Source: Streptomyces natalensis ATCC 27448 (lineage in GTDB: Bacteria > Actinomycetota > Actinomycetes > Streptomycetales > Streptomycetaceae). From it: DNA of 64,000 bases. Below the pieces are notes generated by a model, which did not search any database, was not told the DNA's origin, and saw nothing but the letters and a program-made list of their open reading frames with translations. The stretch covers positions 310,001 through 374,000 of the forward strand of contig NZ_JRKI01000029.1 of assembly GCF_000935125.1 (NCBI RefSeq). Reading direction: 5' to 3'. Made by a program: the position numbers and the translations under genes. This document shows positions 28,154 through 36,321 of the stretch, piece after piece (the stretch's first letter is position 1; every line of letters starts with the position of its first letter).

Positions 28154-28798
28154 CTAGTCGGCGCGGCCCGTCGCCGCGACCGTCACGCCCAGCCCGATCA
28201 TCGCGAAGCCGCCCGCCCCGCCGACCATCGAAAGGCGGCGGTCCGAGCGGGCGAACCAGGACCGGGCCGCCGAGGCGCCCAGGCCCCACAGAGTGTCGGT
28301 GATCATGCCGATGGTGACCGGGACCAGGCCCAACACCATCATCTGGAGCGGGACATGACCCGTGGAGTGGTCCACGAACTGCGGCAGCACCGCCGCGAAG
28401 AAGACGATGCCCTTCGGGTTCGTGACGCCTACGAAAATGCCGTCCAGGACCGTGCGCAGATCGCCGCGCCGCTCGCCCGCCGGTGCCTCCATGTCCGCTG
28501 CACGCATCTCCTTGCGGTGCCGGAATGCCTGCACGCCGAGGTAGACGAGATACACCGCTCCGGCCAGCTTCACACCCATGAGCACCGCAGCCGAGGTCTC
28601 CACCAGCGCCCCAAGTCCCCACGCCACAGCGACAACCAGGACGTATGAGCCGATGAGGTTGCCGACGACCGTGGCGAGTGCCGTGCGGCGGCCGTGCGCG
28701 AGGGCCCTGCCGATCACGAACAGCACGCTCGGCCCCGGTATCACGATCACCAAGAGCGACATCGCCGCGAACGCGAGAATGCTCTCCGTGGACACCAT
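28154..28798 (-). CDS. LysE/RhtB-type amino-acid exporter
   Basis: The product is 214 residues with five to six transmembrane helices, the usual size of LysE/RhtB efflux proteins. Signatures are MSLLVIVIPGPSVLFVIGRAL, GNLIGSYVLVVAVAWGLGAL, KLAGAVYLVYLGVQAFR and FVGVTNPKGIVFFAAVLPQF. Cargo is likely an amino acid or similar small zwitterion. ATG 28798 has AGGAGG 10 bases upstream. The stop codon sits at the boundary of the MITE-like element. Nearness to the ligase cassette allows a role there, but the genes are not in one operon. Confidence 0.92.
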   Translation of the reverse strand: MVSTESILAFAAMSLLVIVIPGPSVLFVIGRALAHGRRTALATVVGNLIGSYVLVVAVAWGLGALVETSAAVLMGVKLAGAVYLVYLGVQAFRHRKEMRAADMEAPAGERRGDLRTVLDGIFVGVTNPKGIVFFAAVLPQFVDHSTGHVPLQMMVLGLVPVTIGMITDTLWGLGASAARSWFARSDRRLSMVGGAGGFAMIGLGVTVAATGRAD

Positions 28799-28927
28799 GT
28801 GCCCGTCACCTCCTGGAATGTTGCCCAGGGGTCATACAAACAGATGGCGGACGATCGGCACCAGGTTCATCCGCATGCCGGTATCACCGGCCATCTCGCC
28901 GATTCGGCCGGCACCCCTGGGTGACGG

Positions 28928-29728
28928 TCACCTGGACACACCCGAGCCGGGGCCCACCTGTCTGATCAAGCGGATCGAGGCGACGACACCGCCGACACAG
29001 AGGGTGAGGCCAAGCAGGGGCCTCACGCCCGGCGGCAGGTAGTCGGCATGGGCCGAGTTGTAGGCGAAGTGGGCCAGCATGAAGGGCCATACGAGCCGGG
29101 TGCGCCGGTAGACGAGGACGTATCCGCCCATCCAGATCAGACCGAGGGCGAGCGCACCGTATCCGTAGTAGAGGTGGAAGGGGACGCGCAGGGCGACCAG
29201 CACGGCCAACTGCGCCTGCCAGGACCAGCGCAGCCGTGTCATCACCGCCATGGGCAGGGCGAGCAGCAGGGTCTCCTCGACGAGGGCGCCGTGGAGGTTG
29301 GCCGGCAACTGCTCGCCGGCGCTGCTGCGACCCGTAGGGACGTATCCCGGAGAGGGGAAGAGCCGCATCACCTCGAAGCCGATCCACATACCGAGGTAGG
29401 CCACCGCCGCGGCGCCCAGGCTCCCGTACGGGAACCCGTTGCGGGGCCGCGCCGCCAGTCCCAGATCGCCGGCGCTGTAGCCCAGCCACCGGTGGGCGAG
29501 CAGCATCGAGGCCGCGGCGATGAGGAAGCCCGCCTTCATGCCTGGCAGGTACTGCACGGCCCAGTCGGGGAGGTCGAGGTGTCCCGTCAGCAGGATCTGG
29601 ACGGCGACGGCACTCGCCAGCCCGAAAGCGAGCAGGAAGCCCGCAGCCACCAGACACCAGTCACGAGCGGCGGACGCCGCCTGCGGGCGCTGGAGGCGCG
29701 GGGCGGCCGGTGGCGAGCTACGAGGCAT
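28928..29728 (-). CDS. CPBP-family intramembrane protease-like protein
   Basis: The product is 266 residues with about seven to eight hydrophobic segments. CPBP (Abi/CAAX protease) motifs are visible: the glutamate pair in HGALVEETLLLAL, the F-x3-H-like VPFHLYYG and HFAYNSAH for the third motif. The Arg usual in EExxxR is not seen, so activity is uncertain. The family includes CAAX-type proteases and bacteriocin self-immunity proteins. ATG 29728 (MPRSSPP) is chosen; an in-frame start at 29782 would add 18 basic residues. The gene is monocistronic by appearance. Confidence 0.78.
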   Translation of the reverse strand: MPRSSPPAAPRLQRPQAASAARDWCLVAAGFLLAFGLASAVAVQILLTGHLDLPDWAVQYLPGMKAGFLIAAASMLLAHRWLGYSAGDLGLAARPRNGFPYGSLGAAAVAYLGMWIGFEVMRLFPSPGYVPTGRSSAGEQLPANLHGALVEETLLLALPMAVMTRLRWSWQAQLAVLVALRVPFHLYYGYGALALGLIWMGGYVLVYRRTRLVWPFMLAHFAYNSAHADYLPPGVRPLLGLTLCVGGVVASIRLIRQVGPGSGVSR

Positions 29729-30174
29729 GGCGAATCGTCGTCCTCGGGTTCTTGCGGTGGGGGGACTCCCGTGAAGACGCACAGAGGGGGTCCGGGGTTG
29801 TCTGTGCGGGGCCGCTTCGGGTGCCCTCCCACTCCGTGGTTACCGCACGTACCACCTGGTCGGGCGGCGGCCAAGCACCGCGAGACGCGTCCCCCCGTGG
29901 TGCGTCGCCTCCCATCGCCACTGTGCGTTGCCGGATCCGTACGCCGATCTCCAGTCTGTTACCCCGGTCACAGACCCTCGCTCCCGGCATGCGAGACCTG
30001 GGCGGGCCGTGCCCCGGACACGACCGAAGGGCCGAAGGGCCGGTGGGGACCCTACCGGCGAGGAGGCTTCAGCCGCGGCGGCTGGTTCAGCCGGTGGCGC
30101 AGGGTGAACGCTGCCACAGTCGGCGTCGCGAGCGGGCGCGCGCTCGTGAGGGGCGGCGCGGGCCCTGTGCCCGC
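29729..30174. other. Intergenic region between CPBP and PimM-like genes
   Basis: No gene is supported. The left part is the start region of the CPBP gene; the right end carries hairpins just after the PimM-like stop codon. Open frames that cross it are Arg/Pro/Gly-rich on both strands and unlike known proteins. Confidence 0.5.
30158..30174 (-). terminator. Hairpin after PimM-like gene
   Basis: A perfect 6-bp stem GCGGGC/GCCCGC with a 5-base loop directly follows the stop codon at 30175-30177. A second 6-bp stem CGAGCG/CGCTCG lies near 30128-30144. There is no T-run, so it is a weak terminator candidate. Confidence 0.35.
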
Positions 30175-30753
30175 TCACTTCACGAAGTCGTCCACGACCT
30201 CGGGCGGCCAGATGCCGACCTTGAGCACGCCCATGGAGTAGGCACGGGAGACCAGCGCGGCGCGGTTGGGTACCTTCAGCTTCCGCAGCAGGCAGGTCAC
30301 GTGGTACTCGACGCCCTGCCGGCTGAGGTAGAGCCGTGCCGCCAAGGGGACGGTGGAGACGCCGGCGGCGATGCCTTCGAGGATGCGCGCGTCCATCGCG
30401 GAGAGGATCTTCTTGCGTTTGGTCACCACGCGCGTCCCCTCGGCGTCCCCGGCCGAGGGCATCATGACCAGGATCGCGGTCGTGTCGGGCAGGCCACCGC
30501 GTACCGCGACCGCGGTGAGGGGAACGGTGAAGGCGGACTCCTCGCCGGGCCCCACGGCGATGACGGGCGTGACGAATCGCTGGTGCTTACCTTCCAGTAA
30601 ATTGGAGAATTGGCGCACCAGCGGCTGCTGCACGCTCGGGTGCACCACGTCACGGAAATTGCGGCCGCATATGTCCTCGGACGAGCCGTTGAACTGCCGG
30701 AAGAACTCCTGGTTCGCCTGCTGGATGGTCAATGTTCTATCAAGGCTCGCCAT
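30175..30753 (-). CDS. PimM-like PAS-LuxR pathway regulator
   Basis: The product is 192 residues, the size of PimM-class activators of polyene and other macrolide clusters. The N-terminal PAS domain (MASLDRTLTIQQANQEFFRQ, then SEDICGRNFRDVVHPSV) is followed by a LuxR HTH (MDARILEGIAAGVSTVPLAA, RLYLSRQGVEYHVTCLLRKL) and the typical end AYSMGVLKVGIWPPEV. ATG 30753 matches the family start; a TTG at 30789 with GGAG upstream would add 12 residues. Codon 52 (30598-30600) is TTA, so translation should need bldA tRNA. Heptamer operators of the SARP type lie upstream at 30990-31029, suggesting control by the divergent PimR-like gene. Confidence 0.92.
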   Translation of the reverse strand: MASLDRTLTIQQANQEFFRQFNGSSEDICGRNFRDVVHPSVQQPLVRQFSNLLEGKHQRFVTPVIAVGPGEESAFTVPLTAVAVRGGLPDTTAILVMMPSAGDAEGTRVVTKRKKILSAMDARILEGIAAGVSTVPLAARLYLSRQGVEYHVTCLLRKLKVPNRAALVSRAYSMGVLKVGIWPPEVVDDFVK

Positions 30754-31149
30754 GCACAGGCCCGGAGCTGAAGGTGCTGGACTCAGCAAGAGAGGGCTCC
30801 CTGTCGAAACTTGAGGGCGAAGTCAATTCGGAGGCTGGCAAGCGGCGTTGAACGCCGTCACCAGGGGCGTCATCGGCCCTGGGACCAGTGGTTCTCCAGT
30901 TGTTGAACATTGTGTATCCCCGCCCTTGCGGGGTCCTGGTCGAGCCGCTGGCGGCTCCTTGCCGTCGCCTGCCGTCGTTCCCGGGACCTTTGTCGGAATC
31001 CTTGCCGAACACCTGCCGCTTTCTTGCCAATCGGCGGGTCGCCAGCCGGGAAGGCGCTTTCTCTATGCAACGATCCACAGGAGCGGGGGGCCAGCCAGCT
31101 CGAATCCGTCCGTCAGTCAGCCATATCCGCGAGAGGCACGGGGACCGTA
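30754..31149. promoter_or_regulatory. Divergent promoter region of the two pathway regulators
   Basis: This 396-bp gap lies between the PimM-like and PimR-like genes. Apart from the main heptamer array it holds two further heptamers on the minus strand, CGGCAGG (30968-30974) and CGGCAAG (30958-30964), with 3-bp spacing, and a 6-bp hairpin CCCCGC/GCGGGG at 30918-30933. TACACAAT on the minus strand near 30910-30917 is a possible -10 for the PimM-like gene. GGGGA precedes the ATG at 31150. Confidence 0.5.
30990..31029 (-). promoter_or_regulatory. SARP (PimR-type) heptamer operator array
   Basis: Read on the minus strand toward the PimM-like gene there are four heptamers at exact 11-bp spacing: TGGCAAG (31023-31029), CGGCAGG (31012-31018), CGGCAAG (31001-31007) and CCGACAA (30990-30996), separated by 4-bp spacers. 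PimR of the pimaricin cluster binds direct repeats of CGGCAAG with 4-bp spacers in the pimR-pimM intergenic region; the same arrangement and orientation is seen here between the homologues. Confidence 0.75.
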
Positions 31150-34100
31150 ATGCCCGCACCACCGACCGCAAACGTGTCACCTGCAACGACCGGCCAGGCT
31201 GAGCTCTTACTGAGTGTTCTGGGGCCCATGTCGGCGCGATACAACGGGCAGGACCTGCCACTCGGTCCGCCACGCCGGCGCACGCTGCTCGCCCTGCTGC
31301 TCATACGCCTCGGCCGCGTGGTGCCCACCGAACTGCTGGTGGAGGAACTGTGGGGTGACGAACCACCCCGTCACGCCGTCGCCACACTCCAAAGCCATGT
31401 CTCGCATCTGCGCCGCGCCCTGCATACAGTGACGGAAATGGGCCAACTTTCGGTGCTGCGTCACCGGACGCCCGGTTATGTCCTCCATCTCGACCCCGAA
31501 CAGGTCGATGCCTGCCGCTTCGAGCGGCTGGTCACCGACGGACGGCGGCTGCTGGAGCAGCGCGATCCGCGCACCGCGCAGGCCCGGCTCACCGAGGCGC
31601 TGGGGCTGTGGCACGGCTCGCCCTACGCGGAGTTCGACGGCCATCCGCCGCTCAGCGACGAGCGCTCCCGACTCGAACAGATCCGGCTCACCGCCGTGGA
31701 GTCCTGCGCGGAGGCCCGGCTGGCTCTCGGCGCGGCCGAAGAGGTCGCCGCCGCTCTGGACGGGGAGGCACGCCGTCATCCCACCCGGGAGCGGCTGGTC
31801 GGCCACCTCATGACGGCACTGTCCCAACTCGGGCGGCAGGCCGAGGCACTTGAGGTGTACGAGCGGACGCGTAGTCATCTGGTCGAGGAGTTCGGCGTGG
31901 ACACCGCGGCGGAACTACGCCGGGTCAGAACCGCGATCCTGCGCCAGGAGCCGGGAGCGAGCGCCCCCTCGAAGAAGCTGCCTCCCACACCAGTTGAGTC
32001 CACCCGGGCGTCATATGTCCCGCTCGTGAGGAACGAGACCGGTGACGACGGAGTAGCGGACTCCGCGGAGTCCGCGGGCTTCGAGGGCTCCGGGGAGGGG
32101 AGGACGGCCGTCACGCCCCAGGGGCGCGGCCGGGCGGTGGCGACCGACGACGGCAACGGGACGGACGGCTCCACGGCGGCCGTCGAGCGCGAGGGGATCA
32201 CAGGGACCGACGCGCGCCCGGAGTCGCGAACCGATGTGCCGCCGGGCGCGCGGGCGGACGCCGCCGGCACACCAGCAGGGACAGCCGCGTGGCGGCCGAT
32301 ACCCGGGCCGATCCCCGGGCCGGAACACGCGCCGTCAGCCGCCCCGGGGGCCGGCGAAACCCCGGAGTTCGAGTCGGGGTGGACGGCTGCCCCCTCGCCG
32401 TTCATCGGCCGCGGCCCGGACCTCGACCGCCTGACGACCGCCGCCGCGAGCGCGGTCGTGGGCCACGGCCATGTGGCCGGCGTCCTCGGCCCCCCAGGAG
32501 TCGGAAAGACCCGCCTGCTGCTGGAACTTGCGGCACGGCTGGAGAGCATGGACGCGCAGGAGAACGGCTCCAGGCTGGAGGTGATCTGGAGCCACTGCTT
32601 CCCCGGCGACGGCGTCCCCCCCTACTGGCTCTGGACCCAGATCCTGCGGCAGCTGTCCGCCACCCGGCCGGATGCCTTTCGCGAGGCGACGGAACCGTAC
32701 GGCGCCCTGCTCGCCCCCCTGATGCCCGAGCGGTCGGCGGACCGGGTCGAAGGCACGAAATGGACCTCCGACTGGTCCCAGGCCCGCTTCCTCGCCCACG
32801 ACGCGGTCTGCGAGGTGTTGCTCACCCTCGCCGGGCAACACCCGCTCGTGCTGCTCCTGGAAGACCTGCAATGGGCGGACACCGCCTCCCTCGACCTGCT
32901 CAGGCTGCTGAGCCCCCGCTGCCAGGGCCATCCGCTCGGCATCGTGCTCACGGCCCGGAAGTTCGAAACCGAGTCGGACGCCACGCTGCGCCGGATAGTC
33001 TCCGACGTCCTACGCGGCCCCAGGACCGCGACGCTGCGGCTCTGCGGGCTCCCCCGGCAGGCCGTCGGCGCCCTCGTCGAGGCACATGCAGGGTCCGGTG
33101 TGGACCCGGAGGTTGTCGAGGTGCTGCACCGGCGCAGCGAAGGCAACCCGTACTTCGTGATGCAGCTTCTCTCCCTCGTGGGGGACGCGCGTAGACTCCA
33201 TCGCCCGGATGCGGTTGACGCGCTCCTGGCGCACATTCCCACCGGCGTGCGCGAGGCGCTGAACCAGCGGTTCGCCGCGCTGCCCGAACCGGTCCTGCGG
33301 GTGCTTCGACTGTGCGCCGTCATCGGCGCCGAGGTGGACACCGACCTGTTGCGCCGGACCGCCACCTGCGACGCATCGGTCAACGCGGGTCTTGAGTCGG
33401 CCATCCGTGCCGGCCTGCTCGGGGAGGACCCGCACCACCCGGGGCAGCTGCACTTCGCTCATGCCCTGGTCCAGGAGACGCTCTTCGACGAGCTTCCCCG
33501 TGCGGATCGCCGCCGTCTGCACGCCAAGGTCGCCGACGCACTGTACGCACGCAGGCGCGGGCACGTGGGGGACGAGGAGATCGAGCGGGTGGCACATCAC
33601 AGCTGGCACGCCAAGAGTGCGCTGCCGGCCGCCGAGGTGCTGCCCCGGCTGCTGCTCGCCGCGGAACACGCCGAGCAGGCCATGGCGTACGAGCAGGTGG
33701 AGATCTGGCTGCGCCGCGCAGTGCACCTGGTCGGCTTCCTGCCCCCGGACGATCCCGCCACGGTGAGGCTGGAACAGAAACTGCACATCCAACTCGGCCA
33801 GGTACTCGCCACCACTCGCGGCTACGGCCACCCCGAGGCCGAGACGGCATTGACGCGCGGTCGCGCCCTCAGCACGGTCACGCATGCCCCCGAGGACCCG
33901 TCGGTGCTCTGGGCGCTGTGCGCGGCGTCCCTGGTCACCGGCCGCTACGACGCCTCACGGCAGCTGTCCGGCCTGCTGCGGGACCTCTCGTGGCAGACCC
34001 GGGAGCCCGTGGCGGTGCTCGGTGCGGCGTACGGCGAAGGCATCGTGCTGCATGTGCGCGGAATGCTGCCGCAGGCGCTCGCCGAATTGGAGCACGGCGT

Positions 34101-34746
34101 CGAAAGGGCAGATCATTTCGCCAACGAGGGGCATGCGCTGGCGCGTACCTTCCAGCACGACCCACGCGTCTCCTGCCGCTCCTACAACACCTTCACCCAC
34201 TGGCTCCTCGGACACCGGCAGATCGCCGACGCGCGCCGACGCGAGCTGTTGAGCCTCACCGAGTACGAGAGCAGGCCGTCCGACCGCTCCTTCGCGCTGT
34301 ACGTGGACGGGGTCGTGGCGGCTTGGGAGGGTGACACCCGCACCGCACTCGCCTCTAGCGACGAGGGCGTCCGTGTTGCGGGCGACCATGGGCTTCTCTA
34401 CTGGAAGGCGATGCTGGGCGTCGTCAAAGGGTGGGGCCTGGTGCACGCAGGAGACCGCGACGAGGGTCTCGCCCTGATGCACACCTCGCTGGCCGAACTG
34501 GGCCAGTCCAGAACGTACTTACGCCACCCGCTCCATCTGGGCCTGTTGGGCCAGGCCCAACATCACAACGGGCAGATCGAGGAGGCGAGGACGACCTTCC
34601 GGATGCTGCTGGCCGCCGTGGAACAACGCCGCGAGCGCGTGTACCTCCACCCGGCACTGCCCGCGACTCCGCTGCTCCACGAACTGCTGGGCCACGGTGC
34701 CGACGAGGCGCTCGCGGACCGGGACCCAGGACGGGGCCAAGTCTAA
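31150..34746 (+). CDS. PimR-like SARP/LAL-hybrid pathway activator
   Basis: The product is 1,198 residues. Residues about 20-270 are a SARP domain: an OmpR-type winged helix (LPLGPPRRRTLLALLLIRLG, VSHLRRAL, GYVLHL) and a bacterial transcriptional activation domain (LWHGSPYAEFDG, RLEQIRLTAVESCAEARLAL). After a low-complexity linker (about 275-415) comes an AAA/ATPase with Walker A GPPGVGKTRLLLE (about 447) and Walker B LVLLLEDLQWAD (about 570), then helical repeats. No LuxR HTH ends the protein, as in PimR. ATG 31150 has GGGGA upstream. TTA codons at 31207-31209 and 34519-34521 predict bldA control. It should activate the PimM-like gene and so the PKS cluster. Confidence 0.9.
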   Translation: MPAPPTANVSPATTGQAELLLSVLGPMSARYNGQDLPLGPPRRRTLLALLLIRLGRVVPTELLVEELWGDEPPRHAVATLQSHVSHLRRALHTVTEMGQLSVLRHRTPGYVLHLDPEQVDACRFERLVTDGRRLLEQRDPRTAQARLTEALGLWHGSPYAEFDGHPPLSDERSRLEQIRLTAVESCAEARLALGAAEEVAAALDGEARRHPTRERLVGHLMTALSQLGRQAEALEVYERTRSHLVEEFGVDTAAELRRVRTAILRQEPGASAPSKKLPPTPVESTRASYVPLVRNETGDDGVADSAESAGFEGSGEGRTAVTPQGRGRAVATDDGNGTDGSTAAVEREGITGTDARPESRTDVPPGARADAAGTPAGTAAWRPIPGPIPGPEHAPSAAPGAGETPEFESGWTAAPSPFIGRGPDLDRLTTAAASAVVGHGHVAGVLGPPGVGKTRLLLELAARLESMDAQENGSRLEVIWSHCFPGDGVPPYWLWTQILRQLSATRPDAFREATEPYGALLAPLMPERSADRVEGTKWTSDWSQARFLAHDAVCEVLLTLAGQHPLVLLLEDLQWADTASLDLLRLLSPRCQGHPLGIVLTARKFETESDATLRRIVSDVLRGPRTATLRLCGLPRQAVGALVEAHAGSGVDPEVVEVLHRRSEGNPYFVMQLLSLVGDARRLHRPDAVDALLAHIPTGVREALNQRFAALPEPVLRVLRLCAVIGAEVDTDLLRRTATCDASVNAGLESAIRAGLLGEDPHHPGQLHFAHALVQETLFDELPRADRRRLHAKVADALYARRRGHVGDEEIERVAHHSWHAKSALPAAEVLPRLLLAAEHAEQAMAYEQVEIWLRRAVHLVGFLPPDDPATVRLEQKLHIQLGQVLATTRGYGHPEAETALTRGRALSTVTHAPEDPSVLWALCAASLVTGRYDASRQLSGLLRDLSWQTREPVAVLGAAYGEGIVLHVRGMLPQALAELEHGVERADHFANEGHALARTFQHDPRVSCRSYNTFTHWLLGHRQIADARRRELLSLTEYESRPSDRSFALYVDGVVAAWEGDTRTALASSDEGVRVAGDHGLLYWKAMLGVVKGWGLVHAGDRDEGLALMHTSLAELGQSRTYLRHPLHLGLLGQAQHHNGQIEEARTTFRMLLAAVEQRRERVYLHPALPATPLLHELLGHGADEALADRDPGRGQV

Positions 34747-34758
34747 GGATTTCCCGAC
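34743..34758. promoter_or_regulatory. PimM-type operator upstream of the glycosyltransferase
   Basis: The sequence CTAAGGATTTCCCGAC agrees at 14 of 16 positions with the PimM consensus CTVGGGAWWTCCCBAG (13 of 14 in the core). It overlaps the stop codon of the SARP/LAL gene and lies 91 bases before the glycosyltransferase start, where an activator of that gene would bind. Confidence 0.6.
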
Positions 34759-34849
34759 GCCCGCCGTGACATCAAAGGGAGGTGCGACCGATCGCCCCGC
34801 ACACAGGCGTGCTCGCCGAGCCCAGCCTGCCACCGGTGAAAGGGAATCC

Positions 34850-36226
34850 ATGGAATCCGCCCGACGGCCGATCCTCTTCGTCAGCCTTCCGGAGAGCGGC
34901 CTGCTCAATCCGCTGCTCGTGCTGGCGGGTGAACTCTCCCGCCAGGGCGTGGAGGACCTCTGGTTCGCCACCGACGAGCCGCGCCGCAACGATGTGAAAC
35001 GGATCGCGGAGGGCTCCCCTGTGGAGTTCGCCTCGCTGGGCGAAGTCGACTCCGAAATGTCGGCCGTGACGTGGAGCGACGAGGTCTACCGCGAGGTCAC
35101 GCAGCCTTCGCGCTTCAAGGCGCACCGCGCGGTCGTCAGGCACACCTACCGGCCCGGCCTCCAGGCGGAGAAGTTCCGCCGTCTCCAAGCCGTCATCGAC
35201 GAGGTCCAACCGGCGCTGATGGTCATCGACTGCATCAGCGGCTTCGCGGTCGACGCGGCCATCGCCCGGAACATCCCGTACGTACTGAGCGTGCCGTTCC
35301 TGCCGAGCAATGTGCTGACGGCGCATACGCACTTCGCGAAAAGCTACACCCCGCGGGGCTTCCCGGTCCCGCACACGGGTCTGTCGCGGCGGATGACGCT
35401 CGCGCAGCGCGTCGCCAACGAGCTGTTCAAGCTGCGGACCTTCGCGATGTTCCTCAACCCTCGGCTGGGCAAGGTCCTCGCGGAGGACAACCGGCGACGC
35501 AATGAACTCGGGCTGCCGAAGGCCAGTTTCATGGCCAGGATCGAGCACGCCGATCTGGTGCTGTGCAACTCCCTCGCCGAGCTGGACTACCCCTTCGACA
35601 TCCCGGAAAAGATGCGGCTGGTGGGTGCCATGGTGCCGCCGCTGCCCGAGGCGCCGGACGACCAGGATCTCTCGCGGTGGCTGGACGCCCAGTCCTCCGT
35701 GGTCTACGTGGGGCTCGGGACGATCACCCGCCTGACGCGGGAGCAGGTCGGCTCCATGGTGGAGGTGGCCCGTCGGCTGGAGGACCGGCACCAGGTGCTG
35801 TGGAAGCTGCCCTCGGAACAGCAGCACCTGCTGCCGCCCCGGGAGTCGCTGCCGGGCAACCTCCGTGTCGAGAGCTGGGTTCCCTCGCAGATGGACGTGC
35901 TGGCCCATCCGCATGTGAAGGTGTTCTTCACCCACGGCGGCGGCAACGGCTTCAACGAGGGCATGTACTTCGGCAAGCCGCTCGTGGTGCGACCGCTGTG
36001 GGTGGACTGCTACGACCAGGCCGTCCGCGGCCAGGACTTCGGCCTCAGCCTGACCCTCGACCGGCCGCAGACCATCGACGTCAACGACGTCGTCGACAAG
36101 CTCACGAGGGTTCTCGGCACCCCGTCCTTCTATGAGAAGGCGGAGCGGCGGGCCGCCCTGATGCGCTCGGCGGGCGGGCGGGAGACCGCCGCCGGCCTGG
36201 TTCTCTCGCTCCCGGCCCTGGCGTAA
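34850..36226 (+). CDS. GT1-family glycosyltransferase (macrolide type)
   Basis: The product is 458 residues, a GT-B fold glycosyltransferase of the UGT/MGT type, expected to transfer a sugar from an NDP-sugar to the polyketide. The N-terminal acceptor domain starts PILFVSLPESGLLNPLLVLA; the C-terminal donor domain has VVYVGLGTITRLTREQV, ESWVPSQMDVLAHPHVKVFF and the donor-binding signature FTHGGGNGFNEGMYFGKPLV with PLWVDCYDQA. ATG 34850 has AAAGGGA just upstream and gives MESARRPILFV. A PimM-type palindrome lies 91 bases upstream. No sugar biosynthesis genes are in the window, so the sugar is unknown; it could also serve self-resistance by glycosylation. It converges on the PKS genes, with a strong terminator between. 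Confidence 0.88.
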   Translation: MESARRPILFVSLPESGLLNPLLVLAGELSRQGVEDLWFATDEPRRNDVKRIAEGSPVEFASLGEVDSEMSAVTWSDEVYREVTQPSRFKAHRAVVRHTYRPGLQAEKFRRLQAVIDEVQPALMVIDCISGFAVDAAIARNIPYVLSVPFLPSNVLTAHTHFAKSYTPRGFPVPHTGLSRRMTLAQRVANELFKLRTFAMFLNPRLGKVLAEDNRRRNELGLPKASFMARIEHADLVLCNSLAELDYPFDIPEKMRLVGAMVPPLPEAPDDQDLSRWLDAQSSVVYVGLGTITRLTREQVGSMVEVARRLEDRHQVLWKLPSEQQHLLPPRESLPGNLRVESWVPSQMDVLAHPHVKVFFTHGGGNGFNEGMYFGKPLVVRPLWVDCYDQAVRGQDFGLSLTLDRPQTIDVNDVVDKLTRVLGTPSFYEKAERRAALMRSAGGRETAAGLVLSLPALA

Positions 36227-36247
36227 GAGCCGCCCGGCACAACCACA

Positions 36248-36290
36248 CACAGGGCAACACCGCCGACCTCCTCGGCGGTGTTGCCCTGTG
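36248..36290. terminator. Strong bidirectional terminator between glycosyltransferase and PKS
   Basis: A perfect 19-bp stem (left arm 36248-36266, right arm 36272-36290, ends CACAGGGCAAC and GTTGCCCTGTG) with the 5-base loop CCTCC lies between two convergent genes. It is the most stable hairpin seen in the window outside coding DNA. Confidence 0.85.
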
Positions 36291-36321
36291 GCCTTGTTAC
36301 TTGGTTACTCGTATGCCGTTG

